A stretch of DNA of 35,615 bases. It comes from a virus. Each line of letters opens with the position of its first letter. Position 1 is the stretch's first letter. This document shows positions 6,460 to 15,091 of this stretch, in pieces. The position numbers were made by a program, and so were the translations under genes. The notes under the pieces are model-generated. The model was given only the letters and a program-made list of their open reading frames with translations. It had not been told where the DNA came from and did not search any database. The DNA is taken from IMG/VR virus record IMGVR_UViG_3300043433_000032, positions 1 to 35,615 of that record; one strand, 5' to 3'.

Positions 6460-7288
6460 ATTCCAAATAATTAATAGTTAAATCGACAGGTTCAATTTTA
6501 AAGTAACCCGCTTCAGGAACTTTCCATTCTCCAAATTCTGCCCAATCAAAAGAAGCATATTTCCATTCTGCTAATTCAATAAGTGGAAGTTTTACACCCG
6601 TTGCCTTTTGTAATTCGTTTTTGAAAAATTCTTTAACAAAACCTCCATTAAACTCTAAATTTTCTAAATAGTTCTTTATCGCATCTTCAACTGGGTAAAC
6701 ATCTTCTGTAACATTCAAAAGTTTTCCATTTGATAAATCTATTATTGAAACATCAACATAAACGTTTAATGTAATTTTTAATAAATCGGCAGGTTGGTTG
6801 ATGATTCTAATTCGATTTCCCGCATCTTTAATTAAGTTTAGGTAATTTGTAAATCTTGTTAATTGTGGAGCCGATAAAGGCTCTATTGTTCCTGCGTTAT
6901 CTGTCGCAACTTTAATAACTAATTCTCCATCATTACTTTCTAAAACAGCAACACGATCAATTATTTTAGAAACTTCCGTTACTGAAGCTTCGTACTTGAA
7001 TTGTCCATCTAACCAAACTAATTCAAAGCCGTCGTGAAAATCCATACATTTTTCTTTATACCAAGACAAATTGTGTGGGCGAGAATTTAAAGCGTTTTCG
7101 CTAACAATAAGCTCGTGGTTATAAATTCCGAAGGAAATGTTATCAAACCAAACATTCTCAATTGAAGTCAAAGAGAATTGCTCTTCAAAAGATAAGCCAG
7201 GTACTAAACCGTAAGTTGCAATTACTATCGGGTTGGCAATAAACGCATCCGTTAATTCCTTTTTTATTGTTTTTCTATCTCTAGCCAT
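6446..7288 (-). CDS. baseplate J-like protein (Mu gp47 position)
   Basis: 280 residues. The C-terminal half has the J-family type layout: INQPADLLKITLNVYVDVSIIDL, then a helical segment (VEDAIKNYLENLEFNGGFVKEFFKNELQKATGV) and a final beta segment. Gene order gp45, gp46, LysM-like, gp47, gp48 fits a contractile-tail baseplate. It would form the wedge ring around the hub. Confidence 0.65.
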   Translation of the reverse strand: MARDRKTIKKELTDAFIANPIVIATYGLVPGLSFEEQFSLTSIENVWFDNISFGIYNHELIVSENALNSRPHNLSWYKEKCMDFHDGFELVWLDGQFKYEASVTEVSKIIDRVAVLESNDGELVIKVATDNAGTIEPLSAPQLTRFTNYLNLIKDAGNRIRIINQPADLLKITLNVYVDVSIIDLSNGKLLNVTEDVYPVEDAIKNYLENLEFNGGFVKEFFKNELQKATGVKLPLIELAEWKYASFDWAEFGEWKVPEAGYFKIEPVDLTINYLEYGLA

Positions 7289-7290
7289 AA

Positions 7291-7566
7291 TTAAAAACTG
7301 TATGGAAATTCTCCTGGTAATAAATAATCAAATTCAGGAATTATTTTTATTATTTGTTTAGTTGCGGGCTTTCTATCTTCATAAAAATCAACCACATCAT
7401 AATCTGTTATTGTTGTTGCCTTTAATTCTGTTCCAACAATGTCAGTATCAGTTAAAGACTTCTTTTTATTCAAAAGCATCATTACAAATGCGTTGTCAAT
7501 ATCTCCAGTACATTCAATGACTTTATTAAAAAAAGTTTGTCCGCTATGTACTATGTTTTTACTCAT
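7291..7566 (-). CDS. small LysM-like baseplate protein (tail X-like)
   Basis: 91 residues. The first half (VHSGQTFFNKVIECTGDIDNAFVMMLLN ... DIVGTEL) follows the LysM pattern of V-x-x-GQT, helix, then a LN helix. Small LysM-like proteins (P2 gpX type) bind the hub of contractile tails. The gene overlaps the end of the gp46-like gene by 8 bases. Confidence 0.5.
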   Translation of the reverse strand: MSKNIVHSGQTFFNKVIECTGDIDNAFVMMLLNKKKSLTDTDIVGTELKATTITDYDVVDFYEDRKPATKQIIKIIPEFDYLLPGEFPYSF

Positions 7567-7897
7567 AATATGCTTCTAATTGCATTTGTTTCTTTTCTGA
7601 AAACTCTAACGTTTTAACTTTCATTCCATCTTTAGCCAAATGCTCTCTAATTCGATGACGCATTCTTAAATAGTCATTATCTAATAACAGCTCGTCAATT
7701 GCAACTCCCAAAGTTGGACTAAAAGGAAATTCGCCTGGATTAGCTATTATAATAATTGCTTGGTTTTGTCTCAATACATTTCCAACAACTAAACCTCTTG
7801 TAATTAAGCCACCACCGTCACGAATAACATTAATTTTTAAATCAATGCTTTCAACTCCATTTTGGCTATCATTCAATTGTATTCCTATATCTTTCAT
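7559..7897 (-). CDS. baseplate wedge protein, gp25/gpW-like (Mu gp46 position)
   Basis: 112 residues. The core IANPGEFPFSPTLGVAIDELLLDNDYLRMRHRIREHLAKDGMKV carries the features of the gp25-like family: a strand followed by PGE(F)P and the conserved helix that ends in REHL. It joins sheath and baseplate in contractile tails. Confidence 0.7.
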   Translation of the reverse strand: MKDIGIQLNDSQNGVESIDLKINVIRDGGGLITRGLVVGNVLRQNQAIIIIANPGEFPFSPTLGVAIDELLLDNDYLRMRHRIREHLAKDGMKVKTLEFSEKKQMQLEAYYE

Positions 7898-7901
7898 CTG
7901 T

Positions 7902-8408
7902 TTAAACGGTGTTTAAAATCAAATTAAACTTAGTTTTTACAGCAGTTAACTGAGTCACTGTTGTCGGGTTTATTGTTCCTGGTCCCACAGGTGTAATAAT
8001 TTGAGCGGAACTAATTGCGTCAATCAATTCATTCATCAATCCGCCAAAATTTGCTCCAGACTTTTTCAAAGTAACTTTGCCCGTAGTTCCGTCAACAATA
8101 AACTCGAAATCTGCCTTTTTATAAGTAACCGTTTCAACTGCATCAACTTTTACAACCATCATTCCCGAAAGCGTTCCCGTTTGGCTCATAATTACAACCT
8201 CGCTGCCTATTTTTGGAATAATAACTAATCCATCAGCATCGTCATTAATTGTTGCACAAAGGCGCACATCTGAAATTTTCAGCTCGCCAACTAATTCAAC
8301 AGTGCAGGTAGTTCCTTGAATGGAAATAACCTTTGCCGTAATTGGAAAATTTGGATTAGCTCCAACTACAGCTTTCAAAGCCTCTTTTAATTTAGTTGCT
8401 GTACTCAT
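7902..8408 (-). CDS. baseplate spike / gpV-like protein (Mu gp45 position)
   Basis: 168 residues. The N-terminal half is an OB-like beta domain (ITAKVISIQGTTCTVELVGELKISDVRLCATI... VIIPKIGSEVVIMSQTG) as in gpV and gp45 spikes. A beta segment follows (TTGKVTLKKSGANFGGL) and a short helical and threonine-rich tail. It is probably the membrane-piercing tip, placed directly after the hub gene (shared base at 8408). Confidence 0.65.
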   Translation of the reverse strand: MSTATKLKEALKAVVGANPNFPITAKVISIQGTTCTVELVGELKISDVRLCATINDDADGLVIIPKIGSEVVIMSQTGTLSGMMVVKVDAVETVTYKKADFEFIVDGTTGKVTLKKSGANFGGLMNELIDAISSAQIITPVGPGTINPTTVTQLTAVKTKFNLILNTV

Positions 8409-9379
8409 TACACGCTTACTTTAATTCCTATTTTAACGGTTCGTTTAAAACCCGCATCTGAAATTGATGTTGTTACACCAACTACATAATATTTTCCGTC
8501 CTTTTCAGGATAATCTTCATCTTTAATTTTTGCAGAATATGTAGGCTGTACAAATGGAATTGCCCAAGTGTCAATACTACCTTCATACATATCAGCTGAA
8601 CGACGTATCAATTCGGCTTCAGCAATTTTTTTCAAATCTGCATTGCTCACAGAACCGACTTTTAAAGTCACCTTATCACCGCCAGTTGTTCCAGTAGTAT
8701 AAGTTTCAACCTTTCCAGATAAATTGGTTTTTTCAACCGTTACCTCAATCTTACGATCAATAGCTTTTTTAAATTCTAAAGAACTGTTTTCTACATTTCT
8801 TTGCATTGAATAAATTACCTCACCGCCTTTTTCTATATAAGGTGGATGTATGTGTAATTCCTTTTTTTCTGTGTTGAAATAAATATTAGCTTTTGTTTCT
8901 TCAGCTAACTTTTTTAACACATCGTAACCTGTTGCACTATGAATTACAAACTTTTCATAAGTAATATCATAATCACATTTTAATGTAAAGCTCGTATCAA
9001 TTTGATTAATTAAATACTGAGCAATTTTTGGCAATGATGTTGGTTTTAACTCCACATCTTTAACGCCTTTTCTAAAGCGAAAAAGTGCATCCTCACACTT
9101 TATTTTCAAAGAACTATCATTTGTTACTATGTCCTGGACAAATCCAACAAACTCCGTTTCCATTTTCTTATCGTAACCCGCTTTTATAATAACTTCCGAG
9201 CCACGTTTAACCTCATTACCAATGTTTAAAACTTGATTCATTACGGCTTCTGGTAATGTAATAACCGCCGTATCGCTTAAATTGTCAACGTTAGTTTCAA
9301 TATCAATTGAGGAAACGGTTTGAAGCGAATAGGTAGAGCCTTCCGTTTTAAATTTTATTTCCCAAATGATATTATACAT
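8408..9379 (-). CDS. tail hub protein, gpD/gp44-like
   Basis: 323 residues. The N-terminus forms a beta barrel-like region (SIDIETNVDNLSDTAVITLP, then GSEVIIKAGYDKKMETEFVGFVQDI), followed by a helix and the segment ATGYDVLKKLAEETKANIYFN that is usual in hub proteins. The C-terminus has GKYYVVGVTTSISDAGFKRTVKIG, which matches the late-control gpD/gp44 ending. It precedes the spike gene as expected. Confidence 0.7.
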   Translation of the reverse strand: MYNIIWEIKFKTEGSTYSLQTVSSIDIETNVDNLSDTAVITLPEAVMNQVLNIGNEVKRGSEVIIKAGYDKKMETEFVGFVQDIVTNDSSLKIKCEDALFRFRKGVKDVELKPTSLPKIAQYLINQIDTSFTLKCDYDITYEKFVIHSATGYDVLKKLAEETKANIYFNTEKKELHIHPPYIEKGGEVIYSMQRNVENSSLEFKKAIDRKIEVTVEKTNLSGKVETYTTGTTGGDKVTLKVGSVSNADLKKIAEAELIRRSADMYEGSIDTWAIPFVQPTYSAKIKDEDYPEKDGKYYVVGVTTSISDAGFKRTVKIGIKVSV

Positions 9380-9396
9380 AATGTTGTTTGTTTAAA

Positions 9397-9430
9397 AAAA
9401 AGCCATCCATTAAACAACGAATGGCTTTTT
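9397..9430 (-). terminator. terminator between the small secreted protein gene and the hub gene
   Basis: Stem AAAAAGCCAT/ATGGCTTTTT (10 bp) with a 14-base loop. On the - strand the stem is followed by a run of T. It would reduce transcription from the tape measure and DUF6046-like part into the baseplate genes. Confidence 0.7.
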
Positions 9431-9450
9431 ATATATTTTATTATTGTTTT

Positions 9451-9870
9451 TTATCTGTTCCGAGTAATCAAAAAAGTAAGTGAATTACTAAACGGACTGG
9501 ATTGACATATTCGATTTGTTTTAAGTTTATTCTTATTCTTATGATACAAATCTCTCAGCGACATCACATTTTCTTTATTTACTAACTGTTTATGTTGCCT
9601 ATTTGAATTTCGCCAACCAACATCAGTAACGATAGCATTAAAGGTTACACAATAGCTTTCAGAACTGGCGACGTTAGTAGAAATTAAATCACTAACAATT
9701 TTTGTTTCAACATCAACAGAGTTAAATGTTACATCTTTGACAATGTCAAAAGCAACAAATTCTGTTTTTGAATTTTGCTTCAGGTCGGTTGTTGATTTTC
9801 CGAATCCCGTGCTGAATGTTACCAACATTAACAGCATTAAAAGCGACTTAACGAATCGCATAATTTTCAA
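9451..9870 (-). CDS. small secreted protein inside the tail operon
   Basis: 139 residues. A signal peptide is visible (MRFVKSLLMLLMLVTFSTGFG, start perhaps at the second Met, codon 4). No lipobox Cys. The rest is polar and basic at the C-terminus. It sits between the DUF6046-like and hub genes and is followed by its own terminator, so it may be an added (moron-like) gene. Function unknown. Confidence 0.5.
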   Translation of the reverse strand: MKIMRFVKSLLMLLMLVTFSTGFGKSTTDLKQNSKTEFVAFDIVKDVTFNSVDVETKIVSDLISTNVASSESYCVTFNAIVTDVGWRNSNRQHKQLVNKENVMSLRDLYHKNKNKLKTNRICQSSPFSNSLTFLITRNR

Positions 9871-9874
9871 TATT

Positions 9875-10543
9875 TTAAAACTCTTCTTTTATTAATAAGT
9901 TATAACTAAAGTCACTAATTAGCTTCAGCTCGTATGCCTGAACATTTTCTCCTTTTGTGAATGGAAAACTATAATCTTCCACAACTACTTTTGTAACTCC
10001 TGCAGTTTCTAACAATGGAGAGTAAACATATATTTCCTTGTGATATACCAAAAATTCAAATAGCTGTTGCAATTGAGCCTTTGGGTAACAATCTTCAACA
10101 TTCCCTTTCATTATACTACCAATTAAAACACCAGTAGTTGTAATGTCAAAATCTTTTCGGCTCCATCTTTCCTTAATTGTACCAATCATATTCTTACCCT
10201 GTTTGGCCACATTTCTCTTTACGATATTATTACCTGAAGAAAGATTCATCATTGGCTCATAAGGGAAAGTCCACTTTTGTCCACCTTCAGTAAAACTGAA
10301 ACTCAAAGGAAAGAACTGTTGGCTTTCTGGAATTGAATCCTGTTGCGTCCAATTATTACTTATCGAGTAACCATTTGAGTTAACCAAAGCCACATTGTTT
10401 TCATTTTTCAATGGTAAAAATGGAATTGGAGGTAAAACGTGTTTAGCTAATTCATTCTGCACAATGTTTGAGTTCTCAATCGTTTTAACAAAACGACTTC
10501 CCATTAAACCTGCAAATAATATGTCTTGATTATCTAGTGCCAT
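9875..10543 (-). CDS. DUF6046-like tail protein (Mu gp43 position)
   Basis: 222 residues. Features are WSRKDFDITTTGVLIG, YPKAQLQQLFEFL, then EIYVYSPLLETAGVTKVVVEDYSFPFTKGENVQAYELKLISD near the C-terminus. I associate this pattern with a Bacteroidota phage family between tape measure and hub, which takes the place of the Mu DNA-circularisation/gp43 protein. Probably a baseplate hub-proximal protein. Confidence 0.6.
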   Translation of the reverse strand: MALDNQDILFAGLMGSRFVKTIENSNIVQNELAKHVLPPIPFLPLKNENNVALVNSNGYSISNNWTQQDSIPESQQFFPLSFSFTEGGQKWTFPYEPMMNLSSGNNIVKRNVAKQGKNMIGTIKERWSRKDFDITTTGVLIGSIMKGNVEDCYPKAQLQQLFEFLVYHKEIYVYSPLLETAGVTKVVVEDYSFPFTKGENVQAYELKLISDFSYNLLIKEEF

Positions 10544-10544
10544 T

Positions 10545-12497
10545 TTATCCTGTTGCTGAACCAGCTAGTGCTATTACTCTTAATAATTCGTCGGCAATTC
10601 CTTCGCCAGCTTGTTTGGCAGTTTCTTTTCCACCACTAACATTATCGGCTCTTAAACCGTTTAATTGTTCAATTTTTATTGTTATGTAATTGTGCTTAGT
10701 TCCACCAGTGGCAACCGCTTCATTACTTTTTTTCATTTTACTGTCACCGCCAGTTAATTTTGGAGTACTTGATGTGCTTACTCCTGGTACTTTAGGCGTT
10801 TTAATAACTGCTTTTTCTGCAGTTGCCTTTGCCTTTAATGGTGCTTTTTCTCCATCAGTAACTAAATCATTCGCCGTTCTGAAAGCTTTAATCTTATCAA
10901 GACCTTTTTGAGCTAATCCTGTTGGATCAACTTTTGCCACAACTTCCAAAATTTGTTGTAATGGTTTCATAACTGCATCCAACAATACGAGACCTATTCT
11001 TTTCAAACCACCAACAATTCCATCAGATTTAAAAGCGTTTACCATAGAATCCCAATGATCCTTTACGCTCATAATAACATTGATCAACATTCCGAAAGGG
11101 CCCATTAAAAACAATATTGCAGACCCCCATTGGTCAAAATGTTGTATGGCTACATAAACTAAGGCGACAAGACCAATTATTGCTGCTATTACAAGTCCTA
11201 TCGGATTTGCAGTCATAACCGCATTTAAAACCATTTGTGCACCAGCCCATAAAGAAGTTGCAGTCGTTGTTATTCCAGTCCACAAAGCTTGCATCTTTGT
11301 TGCGCTTGTAAGAGTTGAAAAAACCGTTCCTGCACCTTGTAATATTGGCATTAAGTTTGAAAAGTCACGAGCCACGTTTCCAATTTCGGAAGCATAACCT
11401 ATTAACCCGTTGGTCCCATTGAATAACGATATTTTAAAGTCATCAACTTGGGCTTTTAATCGTTTATTCTTTTCTTCTTGGCTTAACATTACTGTGTCAG
11501 CTTGCTCATAAGCAGTATTAGTTCCACGAACTGCATCCGTTAACCTATTGGCTTCTTCAGTATTCGAAATCATTGCAATTGCAGCGTTGCTATTTTCTTT
11601 TCCAAATAACTTGGTTACAAGAGCCTGGTCGTTCATTATTCCTTTTAGTGGTTTCAATCTTTCAGAAAGTGAAAGCGAGTTGTCCGCTAATTTATTAATG
11701 TCAATTCCTGCGGCAGATAATTCCGCTTTAGTATCTTTTGGTAAAAATCTACCTTGCGAAAGCGTGGCCATTACATTACGTAAAGCAACTCCACCTTCAG
11801 CGCCTTTTTTACCGTTTTTGTCTAAAACTTGAATAAATGCATTTGTTTCCTCAAAAGAAACATTGGCCGTTTTTGCCGCTAATCCAGATTGTTCTAATGC
11901 TTGCGCAATTTGTGGAAGTTCCGCAGAACCTTCTTTCGCCGCCGCCGCCATAACGTTGTTCATTCGGGCCATTTCTTTAGAAGCCTTTATTGGGTCCTCC
12001 AAAGAAACTTGATACTGATTCATTGCTGTGGTAAGAACGTTTGTTGCCGCCACGGTATCACCGCCCATAAGTTTAGAAGTTACAGATACTTCTTTACCCA
12101 TTGATTGTAAGGCCTTAGGCACTTTTGCAATCTCAGGAGACAATTGAGACAATATTAATTTATATGACTCAGCTGAAGCTGAAGCTTCGCCTCCAAAGGT
12201 TTTGGCGTTTTGTCTTGCGTAACCTTCAATCTCTTTTAATTTTTCTCCAGTTACTCCAGTTATGGCTTGAAGGTCATACATATTTGTACTCAACTTCATT
12301 CCAGGATCATTCAAACTATTTAATCCATCCGCAGCTGAATTAATATTTTGAATCATTGCGTTAAGGCTAACGGAGTTAAATTTCTTTTGAATTTTGTCTA
12401 CTCCTGCATTAACGTTATTAGAAAACTTATCAAAATTGGCGTTTACCTTATCAAAGTTGCTATTGATTTGTATAATATAACTTAAGGTATTGCTCAT
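10545..12497 (-). CDS. tail tape measure protein
   Basis: 650 residues. The N-terminal half is a long helical region containing the TP901-type core (about residues 80-340: TNMYDLQAITGVTGEKL, ASAESYKLILSQLSPEIAK, TNVLTTAMNQYQ, NNVMAAAAKEGSAELPQIAQALEQSGLAAK, RNVMATLSQGRFLP). Hydrophobic helices follow at about 430-460 (AMTANPIGLVIAAIIGLVALVYVAIQ) and a basic tail. It lies directly after the G/GT chaperone frame. Its length sets tail length. It is short, in line with a Mu-sized or shorter tail. Confidence 0.9.
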   Translation of the reverse strand: MSNTLSYIIQINSNFDKVNANFDKFSNNVNAGVDKIQKKFNSVSLNAMIQNINSAADGLNSLNDPGMKLSTNMYDLQAITGVTGEKLKEIEGYARQNAKTFGGEASASAESYKLILSQLSPEIAKVPKALQSMGKEVSVTSKLMGGDTVAATNVLTTAMNQYQVSLEDPIKASKEMARMNNVMAAAAKEGSAELPQIAQALEQSGLAAKTANVSFEETNAFIQVLDKNGKKGAEGGVALRNVMATLSQGRFLPKDTKAELSAAGIDINKLADNSLSLSERLKPLKGIMNDQALVTKLFGKENSNAAIAMISNTEEANRLTDAVRGTNTAYEQADTVMLSQEEKNKRLKAQVDDFKISLFNGTNGLIGYASEIGNVARDFSNLMPILQGAGTVFSTLTSATKMQALWTGITTTATSLWAGAQMVLNAVMTANPIGLVIAAIIGLVALVYVAIQHFDQWGSAILFLMGPFGMLINVIMSVKDHWDSMVNAFKSDGIVGGLKRIGLVLLDAVMKPLQQILEVVAKVDPTGLAQKGLDKIKAFRTANDLVTDGEKAPLKAKATAEKAVIKTPKVPGVSTSSTPKLTGGDSKMKKSNEAVATGGTKHNYITIKIEQLNGLRADNVSGGKETAKQAGEGIADELLRVIALAGSATG

Positions 12498-12511
12498 TAG
12501 ATTTTATCGTT

Positions 12512-12661
12512 TTAGGATTTTCTTATATAAATTAATTCATTATAAAAACTTGCCCATTCAATGTCGTCAAAGTCATCAGGATTGATATGGAAGTAATATC
12601 TCAATTGGGCATTGGCTATACGTAGCCAGTCGTTTGAATCAACTTCTAATGACTCTACAAC
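12512..12661 (-). CDS. T-part of the GT tail assembly chaperone, made by -1 frameshift
   Basis: Open in the -1 frame relative to the G gene, 49 codons from the slip point to TAA (12512-12514), and with no ATG of its own. The residues read naturally (VVESLEVDSNDWLRIANAQL, then RYYFHINPDDFDDIEWASFY), with acidic and aromatic character. The fused GT protein would be about 149 residues. Position just before the tape measure gene is where G/GT pairs lie in nearly all long-tailed phages. Confidence 0.8.
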   Translation of the reverse strand, partial: VVESLEVDSNDWLRIANAQLRYYFHINPDDFDDIEWASFYNELIYIRKS

Positions 12662-12960
12662 TTTTTTAGTTCTGCTTTTTTAAATGCTAAAATCTCTTCA
12701 AGTTGAGTAGATACTGCTAAAAACAAACTATCATTTGTTAGTATGTCTTCATCACCTTTTAACCAACAAGATTTTAAGATATGTTCGTTAAATTTCATGG
12801 GGTCTTGTGCTCCAACTTTTGAACCGTAACTTAATTCTGTTCTGGTTGGTTTTCTTAAATAACAAATTTTGTTATCTTCAGGTATTTCAATTTGATAAAC
12901 GTCAAGATGAGTTTCTTTCCACGCTTTAATTTCTTCTGGTGTTGCTATTGATTTGCTCAT
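12655..12960 (-). CDS. tail assembly chaperone G
   Basis: 101 residues, helical and soluble, between tail tube and tape measure genes. The last codons are GAA CTA AAA AAG TTG TAG, with the canonical A AAA AAG slippery heptamer at 12667-12661. The unshifted protein binds the tape measure protein, and the shifted GT form recruits tube subunits, by analogy with lambda G/GT. Start ATG 12958-12960. Confidence 0.8.
   Translation of the reverse strand: MSKSIATPEEIKAWKETHLDVYQIEIPEDNKICYLRKPTRTELSYGSKVGAQDPMKFNEHILKSCWLKGDEDILTNDSLFLAVSTQLEEILAFKKAELKKL
12661..12667 (-). other. -1 frameshift heptamer A AAA AAG (G/GT)
   Basis: Zero-frame codons CTA AAA AAG TTG TAG. After slipping, reading continues GTT GTA GAG. 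The stop codon two codons later in the zero frame is typical. I see only weak secondary structure directly downstream (AGTC/GACT arms). Confidence 0.8.
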
Positions 12961-12973
12961 GTTTGTTTGTTTT

Positions 12974-13002
12974 AAAAAAAGCCCACCCGAGAGTGGGCTT
13001 TT
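12974..13002 (-). terminator. terminator after the tail tube gene
   Basis: Stem AAAAGCCCAC/GTGGGCTTTT (10 bp) with 6-base loop, followed by T's on the - strand. Just past the stop of the tube gene, so it allows more sheath and tube mRNA than downstream chaperone and tape measure mRNA. Confidence 0.85.
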
Positions 13003-13005
13003 AGA

Positions 13006-13416
13006 TTATGCTTGGTTTTTAACTGATAAGGCAATAAATGGAAGTGTAATCTCCATGAATTTGTCACCTTGTTTAAATTCTTTTGCAGCTTCAGTAAAGC
13101 TAATACCAACAACTCTGTCAGTTAATAGCGAAACACCCGCACTTGGATTTCCGTATGCGAAAACTCCATCAAGGTTTAAACCTAAAACAGAACCACCACC
13201 TGCTAGAACTAAAGATTCATATTCAGATTGTAACATAGTAATTTCACCTTCAACAGCGATATTACCAGTTTGAATGCTGTGAGCGTTTCTACCTTTCGCA
13301 AAAACTGCTTCTTTTTCGGCTTTTTCGGCATACTTTACACCACGAATCCCCGTTAAATCTTTACCTCCTAAAACAAGCGTTAAATCCGCCCATTCGTATT
13401 GTCTTGAATTAAACAT
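13006..13416 (-). CDS. tail tube protein (Mu gp40/M-like)
   Basis: 136 residues, mainly beta. The N-terminus YEWADLTLVLGGKDLTGIRGVKYAEKAEKEAVFAKG has the motif used by contractile tail tube proteins (GG-x-x-L/I-x-G-I-x-x-x-x-Y). Directly follows the sheath gene. A short protein at 24454-24720 has a similar N-terminal motif. Confidence 0.8.
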   Translation of the reverse strand: MFNSRQYEWADLTLVLGGKDLTGIRGVKYAEKAEKEAVFAKGRNAHSIQTGNIAVEGEITMLQSEYESLVLAGGGSVLGLNLDGVFAYGNPSAGVSLLTDRVVGISFTEAAKEFKQGDKFMEITLPFIALSVKNQA

Positions 13417-13417
13417 A

Positions 13418-14614
13418 TTATTGTCCTGTATTAAATCCGATTGTAAATTCTAAGAATCTTGCGTAACCGTGAGGTCTTACTCTAATTCTTCCGTTGATAG
13501 TTGAATCTTGAACTACGTTATTTGTAGTATCAATAATACACTCAACTCCTGTATCATTTGCAACTGTAACGTCTGCCGAAATTTCTCCCTTTGCAGTCAT
13601 TTCCTGTACAATTACTCTTTCCACTTCAGCCTCTAATGCTTTTGCGTAAGTAGATTGCATTTTACCTTCTCCAGTTACAGGAATTGTATCCAGGATAAAG
13701 TTTGTTAATGCTTGGTTCGCTAAAACATAAGCTTTATCAATTACTCTTCTACGAGTTAAAAAGTGGTAATCATCTTCAACTGTACAAGCCAAATGATCAT
13801 CCACAAAGTAGTAACCGCTTTTACCTGTATGAGTAGTTAAAGTGATAAAACCTTTATCGTAAAGTGCACCAACATTAACCTGTTCTGCAGGTGTGTCAAC
13901 TACGTAAAACGCAAGAGGTTTTAGAGCTCCATCTTTCACACGGCCAATATTTACATGAACTTGATTTTTAGCAATTCTACCTGCTAAAACTCCAACCGCG
14001 GCACCTTTTGACGCTGTGGTTCCTGTTCTTGTTTCAGTATCTCCAATCATAACCGCAACACGGTTATAAGTAGTTTCTGAGAAACCAACTAAATCACTTA
14101 CCACACCTGTATAATTGTAAGCTTCAAGAATGAAGACAATAGGTTGTGTTTTGTCAATTGTGTACTCTTCCGCAATTGCTTGGGCTGCCGCCATAGTAGC
14201 CGGGAATCCAGTTCTTAATCCAGCAGTTACCGCAACATCCGCTGTAGTTGGGGAATACTTAGGAATTACGAATCTTACTCTTCTATTTGATGCTAAAAGC
14301 AATTCCTTTGAGTCATCAATAATTTGGTCTAATGTGCGAGTTTTAGCCACACCATAAATCCAAAGTTCTGTACCACTTCCTGCTTCAGCATAAAACTCTT
14401 TTACTGTTTTATGAAGCTCATAGTTACCAGAAACGGTTGGAATAATGCCTAAAGCTTCCGCTTCAGCTAATGAATAAACCGTTACAGGTGTATTCAAAAC
14501 AAAACTTCCATTAGCAACAGCAGATGATACTATTCCGCAAACTCCGTCTGGGCTAGTGGCTACTGTTCCAATATTTCCGTTTTCAAACGAAACATTTACA
14601 TTTGGTTTTCCCAT
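13418..14614 (-). CDS. tail sheath protein (DUF2586-like)
   Basis: 398 residues. It matches the Bacteroidota type of Mu-like sheath (begins with NVNVSFENGNIGTVATSPDGVCGIV; ends with VDTPAEQVNVGALYDKGFITLTTHTGKSGYYFVDDHLACTVEDDYHFLTRRRVIDKAYVLANQAL and NGRIRVRPHGYARFLEFTIGFN). It forms the contractile outer tube. Directly upstream of the tube gene. Confidence 0.85.
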   Translation of the reverse strand: MGKPNVNVSFENGNIGTVATSPDGVCGIVSSAVANGSFVLNTPVTVYSLAEAEALGIIPTVSGNYELHKTVKEFYAEAGSGTELWIYGVAKTRTLDQIIDDSKELLLASNRRVRFVIPKYSPTTADVAVTAGLRTGFPATMAAAQAIAEEYTIDKTQPIVFILEAYNYTGVVSDLVGFSETTYNRVAVMIGDTETRTGTTASKGAAVGVLAGRIAKNQVHVNIGRVKDGALKPLAFYVVDTPAEQVNVGALYDKGFITLTTHTGKSGYYFVDDHLACTVEDDYHFLTRRRVIDKAYVLANQALTNFILDTIPVTGEGKMQSTYAKALEAEVERVIVQEMTAKGEISADVTVANDTGVECIIDTTNNVVQDSTINGRIRVRPHGYARFLEFTIGFNTGQ

Positions 14615-15087
14615 TATGCTTGATCTTGATTAGTTTTGTTTTCGTCTGCATCTGCACTTACTAGTTCTTTAGCATCAGCATCAGTGTTTACATCTAAGAT
14701 TGTTTCTTTAACAACTTCCAAAGTTGCTGCAGGAACTTCTGGAGCGTCCACCACCTCTTTCGATTTAGCGTCAATAGCGACTAATAATTGAGCGTGTGTA
14801 TTCTTTTTGGCGTCTAATTCTAAACCAAAATTTTCCTTAGCATATTCTACTAATTCCGCTTTTGTTTTATCTTCTAACTTTGGTTCATCAGAACCGCTTA
14901 AGTCTTCCTCATCAATAACCTCAATGTCTGATAAGAAACTAGGGTTTAAAACAAGTTCAACCTTTTTGTCTTCCAATGTTTTTGCGTGCATTTTTGCATC
15001 GTTATCATTGTAGAATGCTTGACCGTCAGAAGTTATATGAACTTCCTTAAGGTTTGGATTGGTTTCAAAAATTTCGTGTTTTTTCAT
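14614..15087 (-). CDS. acidic protein with HeH/LEM-like helix pair, sheath-upstream gene
   Basis: 157 residues, very acidic C-terminus (VNTDADAKELVSADADENKTNQDQ). The N-terminus NLKEVHITSDGQAFYNDNDAKMHAKTL is a short beta-helix motif found in some Bacteroidota phage proteins. Residues about 70-100 (KTKAELVEYAKENFGLELDAKKNTHAQLLVAID) follow the HeH/LEM/SAP-like helix-extended-helix pattern. Gene overlaps the sheath start. Function unknown, perhaps head-tail joining. Confidence 0.65.
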   Translation of the reverse strand: MKKHEIFETNPNLKEVHITSDGQAFYNDNDAKMHAKTLEDKKVELVLNPSFLSDIEVIDEEDLSGSDEPKLEDKTKAELVEYAKENFGLELDAKKNTHAQLLVAIDAKSKEVVDAPEVPAATLEVVKETILDVNTDADAKELVSADADENKTNQDQA

Positions 15088-15091
15088 CTTT

